From a virus: a stretch of DNA of 64,000 nt. The notes beneath the pieces are model-generated. The model worked only from the letters and a program-made list of their open reading frames with translations. It did not search any database and had not been told where the DNA came from. Position 1 is the first letter of the stretch, and each line of letters starts with the position of its first letter. Where the stretch lies: positions 1 to 64,000 of the IMG/VR virus record IMGVR_UViG_3300017786_000008; one strand, 5' to 3'. The translations under genes and the position numbers were made by a program. Of the stretch, positions 49,390 through 59,963 are shown in pieces.

Positions 49390-52300
49390 TTAAAGAGGTA
49401 CTATAGATGATGAGGATGAACTATTTGCACCACCACAAGGATTATTTAGACTATTAACACCACAAGGTAACCACGCACTATTATAGGTACCATTATTAAC
49501 TATAAAATCACCAGTGTTAGGGTCACCACTACCTGGGTCCATATTAACAATTTGACAAGGTGGTGGCATTACTGAACTATATTGTGCAGACCTAGCTGTT
49601 GATGAATTTGGTCCAGCAGGGGGTTCTAAACATTTGTTATCAACAATATCCCAGCCAAATTCACAACCACAACACCAACAACAATTTTCGTTGACATCTG
49701 TAGGGTCTACATTATATATACATTCACCTACTTGAAATGGTACAGAAGTATATGCTGTATTAATTGTTTGGTGTGGGAAACTTACTGGTGTTGGTAAATC
49801 GTTATATAGTGTCGTATTACAGACATCACATTCTACAATGGTTCCAGTACCACATGGGTCATTATTAACATCAACGTTACACGGTAACCACATTCCACCA
49901 TTAATATTTATACCTATAATAGAACTAGGGTCTCCTTGACCATTTTTACAAACTGGAGGTGCGACAACTTGAAATAGCATAGTTTGTAGACTTTGAGAAG
50001 TGTATGGGTTTGTACTATTTGGTAGGGGTCCTGCTGGTACACAACAATAACAACAATTATCATCATCAGAAACTACACAATCATTTATTTGATATGTGAT
50101 AGCGGGACTATAATTTCCTAAATAGTTTGATGGTCCAGTTAAAACATTACCTAAGGTAATATCACAATCTTCACAACCTAATGATACTGGGTCTACACAA
50201 ACAGTTTGACAAGCACCCAAGGATTGGTATTGACCTAGTCCGGTTCCTGGGTCTAAACAATTACATGTTCCCGGACAATTAACACAATCCCAACTATCTG
50301 GTATAATTGTATCACAACAATTTGTTGGGTCTAGTTCACATTGTGACAGTGAACTATATACACCACTAGGGTCTTGGTAACATTCACATGGTGGTCTACA
50401 CATTTTCCTAGAAATAACCTTAAGTGCTTCAGTAGGTGCTGAAGGACCTGGATTACAAGGTATATTTTGGTCATTATTTATGGTACTAATAAGTAATGCA
50501 AGGTCAAGAAGATATCCATCAGGACTATACTGAGGACTACCCGCCTGACTCGGACTGTAAATTATATTCTGACTGGCATTGGTTATACATGAGCCCATCA
50601 TTACACTATACCAATAAGTATTCTCACTAAAGTAGATAAGAGCAGAACTAGTACCACCAAGTATAGATGGGATGGTAGTATTCACTATCAGTCTTTTCAA
50701 ACGATAGGTACCATCCGATACTTGTACAAAACAGTCAGGAGATTGTTGTAATCCTGGTTGTGTTGTATATGGAAAACATTGTACATCACTAACATAATTT
50801 GAAATACCAAAGTAGTAAGCATTAACACTAGTACCAGCCAACGTAGAATTAGGACCATCAAAATCATAACCCAACCCTCTAGCTTTAGCAAAAAACACTT
50901 GTAAAGCTGTTAGTTCATCTGGGAAATATCCTGCATTTATTATTGTATTGGCGTATGCTTGAGACTGCCCCATCGATACTAGATATTGAGCATCTGCAGC
51001 GTCTATAGTAAAATGATTTAACGCTGTAGCCCCTAGAGTATTCATCTGTATTAAATAACCATCCCAACCTGACCATCCTGATGTAGTTGCTGGATAAGGG
51101 CTACATTTCCACATTGTTGGAGTTGGTTGGTAACAACATGTACTGGTGTCACCTGTACAATCTGAGATAGTATTATACCCCACAATAGCATTTGCGTCCC
51201 ACACACAAGGACAAACTCCAGTACCTACGTTTGGATTTCCTGTGTCACAAACATAGTATCCTGTTTGTGGTGGTTGACAACAAGGAGTTGCAGTTGCTGC
51301 TATATTACATAATGCTAAATTTGGATATACACAGTTAAGTCCGCTAGTACATTGTTGACAAGAACATGGACCTATTTGTGAACATTGACAACTAGATGTT
51401 CCAGCAAAAAGCCCAATAGCGGTTTCCCCATAACTAGTCATTTCATCTCTTGCTTCTTGTACATTCATACCCGTATTAAATGTTTGTGGTAAACTTAGAT
51501 TTGCATTAACCAGATTTAATTGAGCTATAGCATCATTCCAATCAAGGAAAGTTACAGACTGGGGACATCCATTTGCTGTGGTATATATAACATTTGAAGA
51601 ATGACAATGAGGGGTTGTTCTAAATATTCCACCAGCACCACCATACTGATTAGGGTCAGGATTAGGACAGGAAGCATTGCTAGCGTTTGGACTTACGGCT
51701 TTTTTACTAGCAAATGGTGTATTTGGTGGGTAAGTTTGTACTATCCAATCAAAAAATATTTGAGGAAAGTGCCAGGAACTGGTTCCTGCATTAATACCCA
51801 TCGCTCCGAACCCAGTTGTTCCTACTGGGTTTATTGGGTATTCCAGAGTTGCGTTAGAACATACAGTATATACTGGTTGCCCTGGAAGACATTCATACAT
51901 CGTAGGAGTTGCAGCTGTGCTAGGACAACTGGTGTCACATGGTACCCACATTGGGTACCCTCCATTTGGTTGTCCACCAGGAAATGTACTAGGTGTATTA
52001 TTTGCTAATTCATTCGCGTATGCGTCATACCATTGGTGTGGATTCATAAAACTATGTAAAACGTGGTCATATTGGTCATACACCATAACAAAACAACAAC
52101 TAGTTAATGTTCCTCCACTTCCACCAGCGTCAATTACAACATCACCTATATTATAACTTATCGCCGGAGTCCATGCTGGGGTTGCAAGTACACTACCTAC
52201 TATTGGCGTTGGTATTACAACGTTACTTAACGACCAAGTACCAGTGGCGTCAATTACTGGGAATGTAACACTCCCTGCTGTTTTACAATCTTCACACGGA

Positions 52301-55300
52301 CAACATGTAGTATTGTTAGAACCTGTACCACCTAATGGGTAAGAATTGGCTGTACAGTCTGCTAAAGTATTATAAGCTGTACAAGCACCATATGGTGGTA
52401 CTGCTGAATAAAATGGTATAGTTATAAGACTGCAGTGACATGGGTCTGGTTGTGCTATAGGACCTAAATCTGGTTTACATTCTCCACATATGAAATTACA
52501 CTCGTCTTGACACTGGGTTGGTGTTGTGAATGGTCCGTGTACACAACTTGCTGGCATCGTACCAACAAAACTTATACACCCTAATGTTTCATCACAACAA
52601 TATTCTGTTGTTTGTGGACAACAAGGATATTGAGTTTGTAAACTTATACAATCTCCTATAGATAACGCACAAGAAAAGTTATACGGGTTTAAGTCACAAG
52701 TACAACTAACATTTGTGTCACAACAAAATCTACAAGCTGCTTGACAGTCCCCTAAGGAAGCGAATCCAGTAGCACCAGCTGGATAAGGTGTACCAGTACC
52801 CTGTTGTCCAAGTACTTGATTTTGGGTCCATCCTGGGAAAGGTGGTGTAGCAATCCAACTTATTATAGTAGTTTCTGGAAAACAATTTGTAGTAGTTGCT
52901 GATTGTCCAGCATTGGTATCACAAAAATAAACTGAAGGTGCTGTACAGTTACAGTTATTTGTATTTGACCAACAGTCAAAAGCTGAAGTATGTTCTGGAA
53001 ATAAATTTAATGGATTATTACCTACAAATTGACATTGTCCTCCGGTTGACGAAGGGTCACAAGCCCACTTACAATTTTGTTGACAGTCGGATAAAGTAGT
53101 ATAAGCTGCTGTGGGATACAGTGGGTCTCCAGGAAAAACTTCTATACACCCACAACCATCAGGTGCTACACAAGGGTTTAATGAACTACACCATTCAGTA
53201 TCGTCACAATGAAATTTACTAGTTGCACCAGAACAACAATTTAAATTACCTGGTGGTGGTGCTAATATACCTTGTTGACACTGCCATACACTTAAAAACC
53301 CGTACCAACTTGATGAGTTAGTCGTTACTCCATTTATAACATCCTGTTGCATTACACAATCTGTAAAATCATCCGAAGGGTCTGATGGTGTACCATTATC
53401 ATCACAAAAACAACCTGCCTTACAGTGGTCCATACATGTACTAGCAGTATAACAGTTGTTAGCTGCTTCTGAACCTAGAACAAAATTACATGGTATAACG
53501 TTAAGAACACAACCATCAATAAAGTCACAACTATAGGTATCCCCATCAACTTGTTGACATGGGTCACAACCACCAACCGTATTCCCACTTGGGGTGCTAC
53601 CACAACTAATCCAAGCATTTGGTGTTCCGTTTGGTGCGTCTGGTCCTCCAGGTATAAAATAATTACAATCATAAAATCCTGCTGGTGGACCCACGTAAGG
53701 ATTACTACCCATTGGTACGTCACAATAATAGCAACAAACATCAGGTGCTCCTACTTGCCAAGCTACATAATCATATAGTTCATAATCATTAGCTGTACTA
53801 TCCCACTCTTCTCGGTCTACACCAACACCACCAGTAAATGGGTCACACGCACACTCACAAGTTTCTCCGTCAGGAATACAACCATTTGGATTGGCTGTCA
53901 CACATTCTGTAAATGTACAATATACTGGCCCTAAAGGACTACAAGGTATATTAGCACTTCCTACTGCAACACTAGTGTAAACACAAGGCCAATATGGCCA
54001 TGATGGGTCATATAATCCACTCATTGGATTAAATATCGAAGAGTTTTCATCACACTCTATATCACAACAACCTGTTGCTATACAACAAGCTGAATAAGAA
54101 TCATAAGGGCCTCCAGGTGACCAACCCCAACCACTAGGTAATGCAACTGGGTTTGGATAATTTGCACAATTACCATAACTACTACCATTAGTTAAACTAA
54201 CTAAACAATCTATACCACCGTCTGTAGGACAATTATCATAACAATCTTGTGCAGTAGCGTAGGACCCATTTGGATATAGTAAAGCTAAGGTTGGGTCTGT
54301 AGGATTTGGATTTGCTCCAAACCCACTTAATGGTACAAGTGCTGGGTCAATAGCCCAGTCCGCCTCCCAAGTTGGTAATGGTGTGGGACAAGGTGCTAGA
54401 TTTTGACATGGTGTAGCTGAACCACTTAAACAAACCCAACAGTCAGTTAATGGTGGGTTACAATAGGTACAACAATCTGCTGAGGTATTGTATTGCCCAC
54501 AACCATTAGTATAACAAGGTACACAAGTAGTACTACCAGGAAAACCGGTACCACCACTACATGGTTGGTACCAGGGGTCATAACAGTCCCAACCACAAGG
54601 ACCTGGTAAACCACCTAGATTATTTGGGTCACTTGCACAATCACCAGAAGTGGGATAATTACCACCTGTTATTTGTACACACCCTGTGTCACAAAAATAT
54701 TCCCAAGCTGTAAAATCACAACATGCGGATATTCCTTGTCCTGGGACACCAGTTTCACAATCATTTAAAGTGTAAAATGGGTCTAGGAATAGTTGGTTAT
54801 TAGTGGCGGTTACTTGTGCTGTAGCAAGTATATAATTTGTCATTATATCATAATAGTCTGAATCTGGTAAAGCAGCACACGAAACTTCAGAACAACATGG
54901 TGTATTTGTTGGTGTTGTACATGACCAAGCTATAGGGTTACACCAGTCTTCACAATCTGTCATTGATGAAAAAGTAACTGATAGTGGGTAACCAGGATTA
55001 TTATATTGTGGATGTGTATAATCTATTTGGATACATCCAGGTGTGTCACAATTATATTGGTTTGGGCAATGCCATCTATCATCTACAGGGCAATTACCAT
55101 TATTATATGCGGTTAGACAACCTCCTGGTCCCGCGTAGAAAGTAAAACTATTAGGAGTACTCCCTGAAATTAATTCACAAACGTCAACACCAACATTTGT
55201 TAAGTCTTGTGGACACACCCAACTTGCACATCCCACGTAATCCCAACTTGTTACGTTAGTAGTGGCTGTTGGTACGATACCAGCTGGTACATTATTTATT

Positions 55301-57294
55301 GCTCTATAACAATTTCCGTCTGGACCATATATAAACTCACCAGCGTTAAAAACTTGTGTGTTATTCCACTGTCCCGCTATCCCAATAGTACCCATAGGTG
55401 AATACGCATTAAAAATATTATAAGGGTCTTCACAAGGTAAAGCACTTCCTGTAGGACAACTCACACAATCAGGTGTACAACCTTCCCACACATGTACATC
55501 AGGTCCAGTAGGATTAATATAGACACCTTGATATAGTTGGTGTGGTAGTATTCCTGCAAATGGACTGTTACCTCCAGTATTACTTGTTTGTGTTATATCT
55601 GTTACAGCAATATAACAACAGCAAGACTGGGGTGTTACATCATATACGATATCTCCTTTAACATAATCTACAAAAGGTGACCAATTAGGTGGGTTAGATG
55701 GTGGATTAGGTGTTATAGTTTCTACTGTGAGTGTAACCCTATCAATATATTCATCTTTAGTTAAACAAAATTCACAAGTTTCTTCGGGACATTCAAAACA
55801 ATCTTCACCACCAAACGCTAAAGAATTTAAACCACAACTAGTAGCTACAAAAATTGTTATTCCATTTGGAAAGTCATAAAAATCTATAGGAGTTTGTCCA
55901 TTTGCGGAAGATATTGTATATCCAGTGTATATTGCATTTGCTTCAAATATCTCACCCATCATACCTGCTGTTATAGTGTTAGTTAATGGGTCTATAACGT
56001 CACCACCAACAGGTACTGTGACAAATTTTTCAAACCCATTAGGTAAAAATCCTGGAGCTGTTGTAGATGGTACATTACTATATGTAGAAAATATACCTAC
56101 TGAACTTTCTGTGATACCCGTAAGTTCAAAACAACCTATAGAGGTACCACTATATTGATTTATGTTAGTACCAGAATCTAAAGGGTAATAGTTTGGTGTA
56201 CCAATAGTACCGTAAGTACCGTGATACGCTGTTGAGGTAAACATTGGTGGTGGTGTTACTGATGGTGTTGGGTTAGGACCACTTAAATTTACTTGATATG
56301 GGTTACCTCCTGGTGTTGTTGGTGATAGTGCTACCCCTGCTCCTACCGCAGCTCCACCCATTCCAGCTCCTGTTGGTGGTGCTGATGAAAATGGTTGGGC
56401 AAGTATCTGGGTGTAGGTTAGGTTCGGTACCGTTATTATTTGACTAACAGACGTTGGTCCCCATGGACCTTCATGTGTTATCTTAATACTATATTGTGAT
56501 GGATTTACATATTCATATTCACTTGTTAATGATGGGTATTGTAAATCTTCACAACAAGGATAACCGTTAGCATTAACTGGTATAGAACAATCACATTCAC
56601 CCCAATCAATTCTATATGGGGATTGTTGGAATTCTTTATACGAACCAAAGTTGGTTGTATTATATACTTGTATTTTCATACCATTCCCTGTAGTGTTAGC
56701 TGTAAAAGTAAAATTAGAAAATACTTGTTGTTGGTCTATTCTTCCATCCCAAATACTATAGTGCCCTATATCATTGAAGTCTTGTGTTAATGTTAGGGGT
56801 AACTTATACAAAATGTCGTCTAGTGGGTCCAAGCAACTGCATATTTCCACACTTTCACCCCAAAATGCATTAACACCTTGTGAGTTTAACGGTTGATTTA
56901 TGTTTGTATTTGTAACATCATATATTGTAATTAAATCATTATAACTACCAGTGTAGAAGGTTCCTCCAGAAGTAAGTACTAAACCTTTAAATTTAACATA
57001 ACTATACCCGTCTGGATTATAACAATTATTTGGGTTTGGACTTAATGCCGCGTCCCATAAAATAACACATGGGATTGTAGGTGAACAATCTTTTAGTTCA
57101 TCCGGAAAACTAGACATAACACCACTATCTAAAGCACTCATTATTTGAGAACCTGTTGAGTTATACATCGTGTCTCCCGAACAATTTGTACTAAGGTTTA
57201 TAGGGTAAAAATTTGTACCTCCAGTACAGGGTATTGTTCCAGTACTCCCAGTGTCCGGGGTATTTCTTCGTATTGTAAACTTTTGTATATCCAT
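49390..57294 (-). CDS. Giant cysteine-rich virion protein with carbohydrate-binding-like modules, 2634 aa
   Basis: The largest gene of the window. Most of residues about 690-2360 consist of short cysteine-rich units of the form (W/Y/F)xC(D)...C....G.Y.(S/T)...C...C, for example YFCDTGCVQITGGNYPTSGD, then C. In one stretch of 283 residues I count 32 cysteines. Interspersed are about six modules with W/Y-x-P...Y..GD.V outlines (near residues 537, 645, 1165, 1708, 2396, 2516) that resemble chitin-binding CBM5/12 domains. The N-terminal 500 residues are beta-rich and proline/threonine-rich, and the C-terminus is a serine tail. No signal peptide or catalytic site is seen. Probably an extracellular, disulfide-stabilised adhesin or tail fibre that binds surface polysaccharide. 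Disulfides would have to form outside the reducing cytoplasm or late in assembly. Confidence 0.8.
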   Translation of the reverse strand: MDIQKFTIRRNTPDTGSTGTIPCTGGTNFYPINLSTNCSGDTMYNSTGSQIMSALDSGVMSSFPDELKDCSPTIPCVILWDAALSPNPNNCYNPDGYSYVKFKGLVLTSGGTFYTGSYNDLITIYDVTNTNINQPLNSQGVNAFWGESVEICSCLDPLDDILYKLPLTLTQDFNDIGHYSIWDGRIDQQQVFSNFTFTANTTGNGMKIQVYNTTNFGSYKEFQQSPYRIDWGECDCSIPVNANGYPCCEDLQYPSLTSEYEYVNPSQYSIKITHEGPWGPTSVSQIITVPNLTYTQILAQPFSSAPPTGAGMGGAAVGAGVALSPTTPGGNPYQVNLSGPNPTPSVTPPPMFTSTAYHGTYGTIGTPNYYPLDSGTNINQYSGTSIGCFELTGITESSVGIFSTYSNVPSTTAPGFLPNGFEKFVTVPVGGDVIDPLTNTITAGMMGEIFEANAIYTGYTISSANGQTPIDFYDFPNGITIFVATSCGLNSLAFGGEDCFECPEETCEFCLTKDEYIDRVTLTVETITPNPPSNPPNWSPFVDYVKGDIVYDVTPQSCCCYIAVTDITQTSNTGGNSPFAGILPHQLYQGVYINPTGPDVHVWEGCTPDCVSCPTGSALPCEDPYNIFNAYSPMGTIGIAGQWNNTQVFNAGEFIYGPDGNCYRAINNVPAGIVPTATTNVTSWDYVGCASWVCPQDLTNVGVDVCELISGSTPNSFTFYAGPGGCLTAYNNGNCPVDDRWHCPNQYNCDTPGCIQIDYTHPQYNNPGYPLSVTFSSMTDCEDWCNPIAWSCTTPTNTPCCSEVSCAALPDSDYYDIMTNYILATAQVTATNNQLFLDPFYTLNDCETGVPGQGISACCDFTAWEYFCDTGCVQITGGNYPTSGDCASDPNNLGGLPGPCGWDCYDPWYQPCSGGTGFPGSTTCVPCYTNGCGQYNTSADCCTYCNPPLTDCWVCLSGSATPCQNLAPCPTPLPTWEADWAIDPALVPLSGFGANPNPTDPTLALLYPNGSYATAQDCYDNCPTDGGIDCLVSLTNGSSYGNCANYPNPVALPSGWGWSPGGPYDSYSACCIATGCCDIECDENSSIFNPMSGLYDPSWPYWPCVYTSVAVGSANIPCSPLGPVYCTFTECVTANPNGCIPDGETCECACDPFTGGVGVDREEWDSTANDYELYDYVAWQVGAPDVCCYYCDVPMGSNPYVGPPAGFYDCNYFIPGGPDAPNGTPNAWISCGSTPSGNTVGGCDPCQQVDGDTYSCDFIDGCVLNVIPCNFVLGSEAANNCYTASTCMDHCKAGCFCDDNGTPSDPSDDFTDCVMQQDVINGVTTNSSSWYGFLSVWQCQQGILAPPPGNLNCCSGATSKFHCDDTEWCSSLNPCVAPDGCGCIEVFPGDPLYPTAAYTTLSDCQQNCKWACDPSSTGGQCQFVGNNPLNLFPEHTSAFDCWSNTNNCNCTAPSVYFCDTNAGQSATTTNCFPETTIISWIATPPFPGWTQNQVLGQQGTGTPYPAGATGFASLGDCQAACRFCCDTNVSCTCDLNPYNFSCALSIGDCISLQTQYPCCPQTTEYCCDETLGCISFVGTMPASCVHGPFTTPTQCQDECNFICGECKPDLGPIAQPDPCHCSLITIPFYSAVPPYGACTAYNTLADCTANSYPLGGTGSNNTTCCPCEDCKTAGSVTFPVIDATGTWSLSNVVIPTPIVGSVLATPAWTPAISYNIGDVVIDAGGSGGTLTSCCFVMVYDQYDHVLHSFMNPHQWYDAYANELANNTPSTFPGGQPNGGYPMWVPCDTSCPSTAATPTMYECLPGQPVYTVCSNATLEYPINPVGTTGFGAMGINAGTSSWHFPQIFFDWIVQTYPPNTPFASKKAVSPNASNASCPNPDPNQYGGAGGIFRTTPHCHSSNVIYTTANGCPQSVTFLDWNDAIAQLNLVNANLSLPQTFNTGMNVQEARDEMTSYGETAIGLFAGTSSCQCSQIGPCSCQQCTSGLNCVYPNLALCNIAATATPCCQPPQTGYYVCDTGNPNVGTGVCPCVWDANAIVGYNTISDCTGDTSTCCYQPTPTMWKCSPYPATTSGWSGWDGYLIQMNTLGATALNHFTIDAADAQYLVSMGQSQAYANTIINAGYFPDELTALQVFFAKARGLGYDFDGPNSTLAGTSVNAYYFGISNYVSDVQCFPYTTQPGLQQSPDCFVQVSDGTYRLKRLIVNTTIPSILGGTSSALIYFSENTYWYSVMMGSCITNASQNIIYSPSQAGSPQYSPDGYLLDLALLISTINNDQNIPCNPGPSAPTEALKVISRKMCRPPCECYQDPSGVYSSLSQCELDPTNCCDTIIPDSWDCVNCPGTCNCLDPGTGLGQYQSLGACQTVCVDPVSLGCEDCDITLGNVLTGPSNYLGNYSPAITYQINDCVVSDDDNCCYCCVPAGPLPNSTNPYTSQSLQTMLFQVVAPPVCKNGQGDPSSIIGININGGMWLPCNVDVNNDPCGTGTIVECDVCNTTLYNDLPTPVSFPHQTINTAYTSVPFQVGECIYNVDPTDVNENCCWCCGCEFGWDIVDNKCLEPPAGPNSSTARSAQYSSVMPPPCQIVNMDPGSGDPNTGDFIVNNGTYNSAWLPCGVNSLNNPCGGANSSSSSSIVPL

Positions 57295-57295
57295 A

Positions 57296-58165
57296 CTATG
57301 TAGTTACGTATTCATAAAATTTTATTGGTCCTAAGACCGTTTCACCTGCTGGTGCTAATGTTATTCCAGTAGCTCCAGCTACTGAATTATACGGGTGTAC
57401 TGTATAATTATATTTTGGGTTTGTATTACCAGTTTCTATATTTAAAATTATCTGGTAATAGAAAAAATCTTCAAAACTATATTGTCCTTGTATCGGTGAT
57501 GGTAACTGATTTAACATTCTGATGACTGTGCCAGTTTTACCATTAAAAAATTTACAGGTCATGTAAAATGTATTACCAGTAAATAAATCTCTATCTTTTA
57601 ACCATTGTAAATAATAATTTTCATTAGCACCTTCAGGAGCTGATGCAGCAGAGAAAGCTGGTGTATATACATCATATTGTGGTAAGTTGATACCTTCACT
57701 TCTTTGATTCCAATATTCTTCTGGGTCTTCTGCTGGGTCTATAACTACACTTTTTTTTCTACAGTTATTGGTAGGCATTATTGTTGAGAATAGTAGTTTT
57801 TGTTCTTCTCTGACTGGTGTATCAAAAAAATCAAATTTAAAAAAACTTTTAGTGAAGGCTTGTGCGTTTTTTGCTAATTCGGAATTACTATAATCTAATA
57901 TATTAAAATCACTGACATAGGTAGAATTTGCACTATCCCAAAATTCAAATTCGTAATATATTTCAAATTTAGGTGGGTAATTAGGTGCGTATCTAGTAGT
58001 TTCATAATCTTGTATATAGTTTATATTATTTTGTAACTCTATCTCATCATACATTTCTAAAAGTTGTTCTCTACCTACTTCATCAAAAATTTGACCTAAA
58101 GGCACAACAACTTTTTTATTTTTTAATGACGCTTTTATTTGTATTCTATTCGCAGACATCGACAA
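57296..58165 (-). CDS. Putative virion structural protein, 289 aa
   Basis: A beta/alpha protein with an N-terminal IQIKASLKNKKVVVPLGQIF strand pair, a central NYPPKFEIYYEFEFWDSANS and a C-terminal YNYTVHPYNSVAGATGI segment. It overlaps the end of the upstream 605-aa gene by 20 bases. It probably forms part of the baseplate or appendage, given its position one base after the 2634-aa gene. The family is unknown. Confidence 0.68.
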   Translation of the reverse strand: MSMSANRIQIKASLKNKKVVVPLGQIFDEVGREQLLEMYDEIELQNNINYIQDYETTRYAPNYPPKFEIYYEFEFWDSANSTYVSDFNILDYSNSELAKNAQAFTKSFFKFDFFDTPVREEQKLLFSTIMPTNNCRKKSVVIDPAEDPEEYWNQRSEGINLPQYDVYTPAFSAASAPEGANENYYLQWLKDRDLFTGNTFYMTCKFFNGKTGTVIRMLNQLPSPIQGQYSFEDFFYYQIILNIETGNTNPKYNYTVHPYNSVAGATGITLAPAGETVLGPIKFYEYVTT

Positions 58166-59963
58166 ATCCTGAAACTACATTTATGCTACTAGAGCTATAC
58201 CCAAACATTATAGGTTCTATTTTAAATTCTATATTTAAATATGGATAATGTGCATCATTTAAATATGGGTAAGTGACCCCATTATCCCCATCTTCAAAAA
58301 AATCTATAGGTAATATTGGTCTCCACCTAAAAGTCCCCTCTGATAAAGAATAGGTAGCGTATGGTGGTGTTGTAAATAGACTATCTTCATAACTTATAGT
58401 TGTTGATAGTTTACGTATTGGTATTCTGTGATGTGGTTGATAGTTGTATATAGATTTTACATGTACTTGTGAACTAGATGTATTTGGGTACCCAGCAAAT
58501 TCATACATAGCATCTGTATTAAATTTTAAAGAGTGTTTGATTTCAGAAACTACCCTTTCCTTTAATTCAAAAGGGTTGTACTCAACAAAGGCACCTCTAT
58601 ATGTTGTACCACTTAAAGGTAACGGGTCTAAACCATTAGTTGTGTTTTGAAATAAGTTTGTTGGGTTGGTATCATTATTTACAAATGGGTCTACAAATCC
58701 GTTATGTCTAAAATTCCAATCCCATCCGTACCCTGCTGGGGAATTGGCTGGGGCTTCATAATGCCACATAAGATTTCTATTTGTCTGGAATATTGTTAGG
58801 TATAAGTCAGTTAATGGTCTGTTTAGATTATCTAAAAATTCTTCTACATCCACATCCATGTTTATATTCCATAAAAAAGACTTAAAATCTTCTAGTATTA
58901 CCGTTTTATCACCATAATTATCTGGTGTTTTTTTAGACTTAAAAACCCTACCTTTTTTATTGTAAATACCATTTTCAAAACCTGTCCTATCCAATGTATA
59001 GTCTGAAGAGTTAGTTATTAATGTGTGGATGTGACTACAATATCTAGAACGTGTTTCATTAATATTGTCTATGTTTATTATACGTTTTATCACACAAAAA
59101 GAGTTTGTTGGTATGGCTGTTATGTCTATCCCTTTAGTGTATATATTTAAAACGTGAGTTTCTGAATTAGCAAATTCATTACCCAAAAAATCTACGTTAA
59201 ATATGTTTTTATTGGTGGTTACGGACACATTATTTATATCTGTAGTAATTGGCACTGTTGAGACTAGTGTGGCCCCACCAAAGTTACTGATTGATGCACT
59301 ACTCTGTAATTCTACAAATTCTCCGGATGATATACCGTGGGGTGATGGTGTTGTTATTCTTATTGTTTCTTTACCGTTTGTAGTTATTACTTGTATACGA
59401 GCTGGAATCCCATCACCACTATTGAAATTTATTCCGTCTGTGCCATCGCCCACACTAAAACTCATAGTTTGACCACTGTCACAATCTGAAATATAGGATA
59501 TATAAGCAACCCAATTATCTTGGTATGAGTCCAAACTACTATACTGTGAAGCGTTTACTGTACCATATCTATATGGTGGCATAAAAGTAAATAAATCAGA
59601 TGGTGGTAATCCGACACACGGTGGACCACTCCAATAAGTTTGCCCCACACTTGCTACCGTAATATCTGGACAACCTATATAATCCGGCGTAAAATACATA
59701 TACTCCAAAACTCTATTGTCATTAGTTTCACCTGTTATCCTATTACTATATAAAACGTCTATTTTACCATATGGCCTATAAATTGTAGAATAATCTCTTT
59801 CAAAATCAAACTGGTCTCTAAGATTAAGAACTAGATTTCTATCCCCCTCAATCATTGGGCGTTGTTCTGATGTTAATAAAGGTTGTAAACTAATATCTTT
59901 ATTTTGTGAACCAGCAAATCTAGATTCGCCCCTAACAATTCTTATGTTTTTTTTATTACTCAT
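58146..59963 (-). CDS. Putative virion structural protein, 605 aa
   Basis: A long beta-rich protein with NIRIVRGESRFAGSQNKDIS at its start, a NLVLNLRDQFDFERDYST segment, a central VTTNKNIFNVDFLGNEF and a tail containing YNYQPHHRIPIRKLSTTISY. There are few cysteines and no transmembrane region. Overlap with both neighbours supports one translated block. It is likely a baseplate or tail-fibre-attachment protein by location only. Confidence 0.7.
   Translation of the reverse strand: MSNKKNIRIVRGESRFAGSQNKDISLQPLLTSEQRPMIEGDRNLVLNLRDQFDFERDYSTIYRPYGKIDVLYSNRITGETNDNRVLEYMYFTPDYIGCPDITVASVGQTYWSGPPCVGLPPSDLFTFMPPYRYGTVNASQYSSLDSYQDNWVAYISYISDCDSGQTMSFSVGDGTDGINFNSGDGIPARIQVITTNGKETIRITTPSPHGISSGEFVELQSSASISNFGGATLVSTVPITTDINNVSVTTNKNIFNVDFLGNEFANSETHVLNIYTKGIDITAIPTNSFCVIKRIINIDNINETRSRYCSHIHTLITNSSDYTLDRTGFENGIYNKKGRVFKSKKTPDNYGDKTVILEDFKSFLWNINMDVDVEEFLDNLNRPLTDLYLTIFQTNRNLMWHYEAPANSPAGYGWDWNFRHNGFVDPFVNNDTNPTNLFQNTTNGLDPLPLSGTTYRGAFVEYNPFELKERVVSEIKHSLKFNTDAMYEFAGYPNTSSSQVHVKSIYNYQPHHRIPIRKLSTTISYEDSLFTTPPYATYSLSEGTFRWRPILPIDFFEDGDNGVTYPYLNDAHYPYLNIEFKIEPIMFGYSSSSINVVSGFVDVCE

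Noticed and set aside
51601-53778. Cys/Trp-rich open frames opposite the 2634-aa gene
   Set aside because: Their composition is the complement of the repeated Cys, Gly and Thr codons of the real gene.
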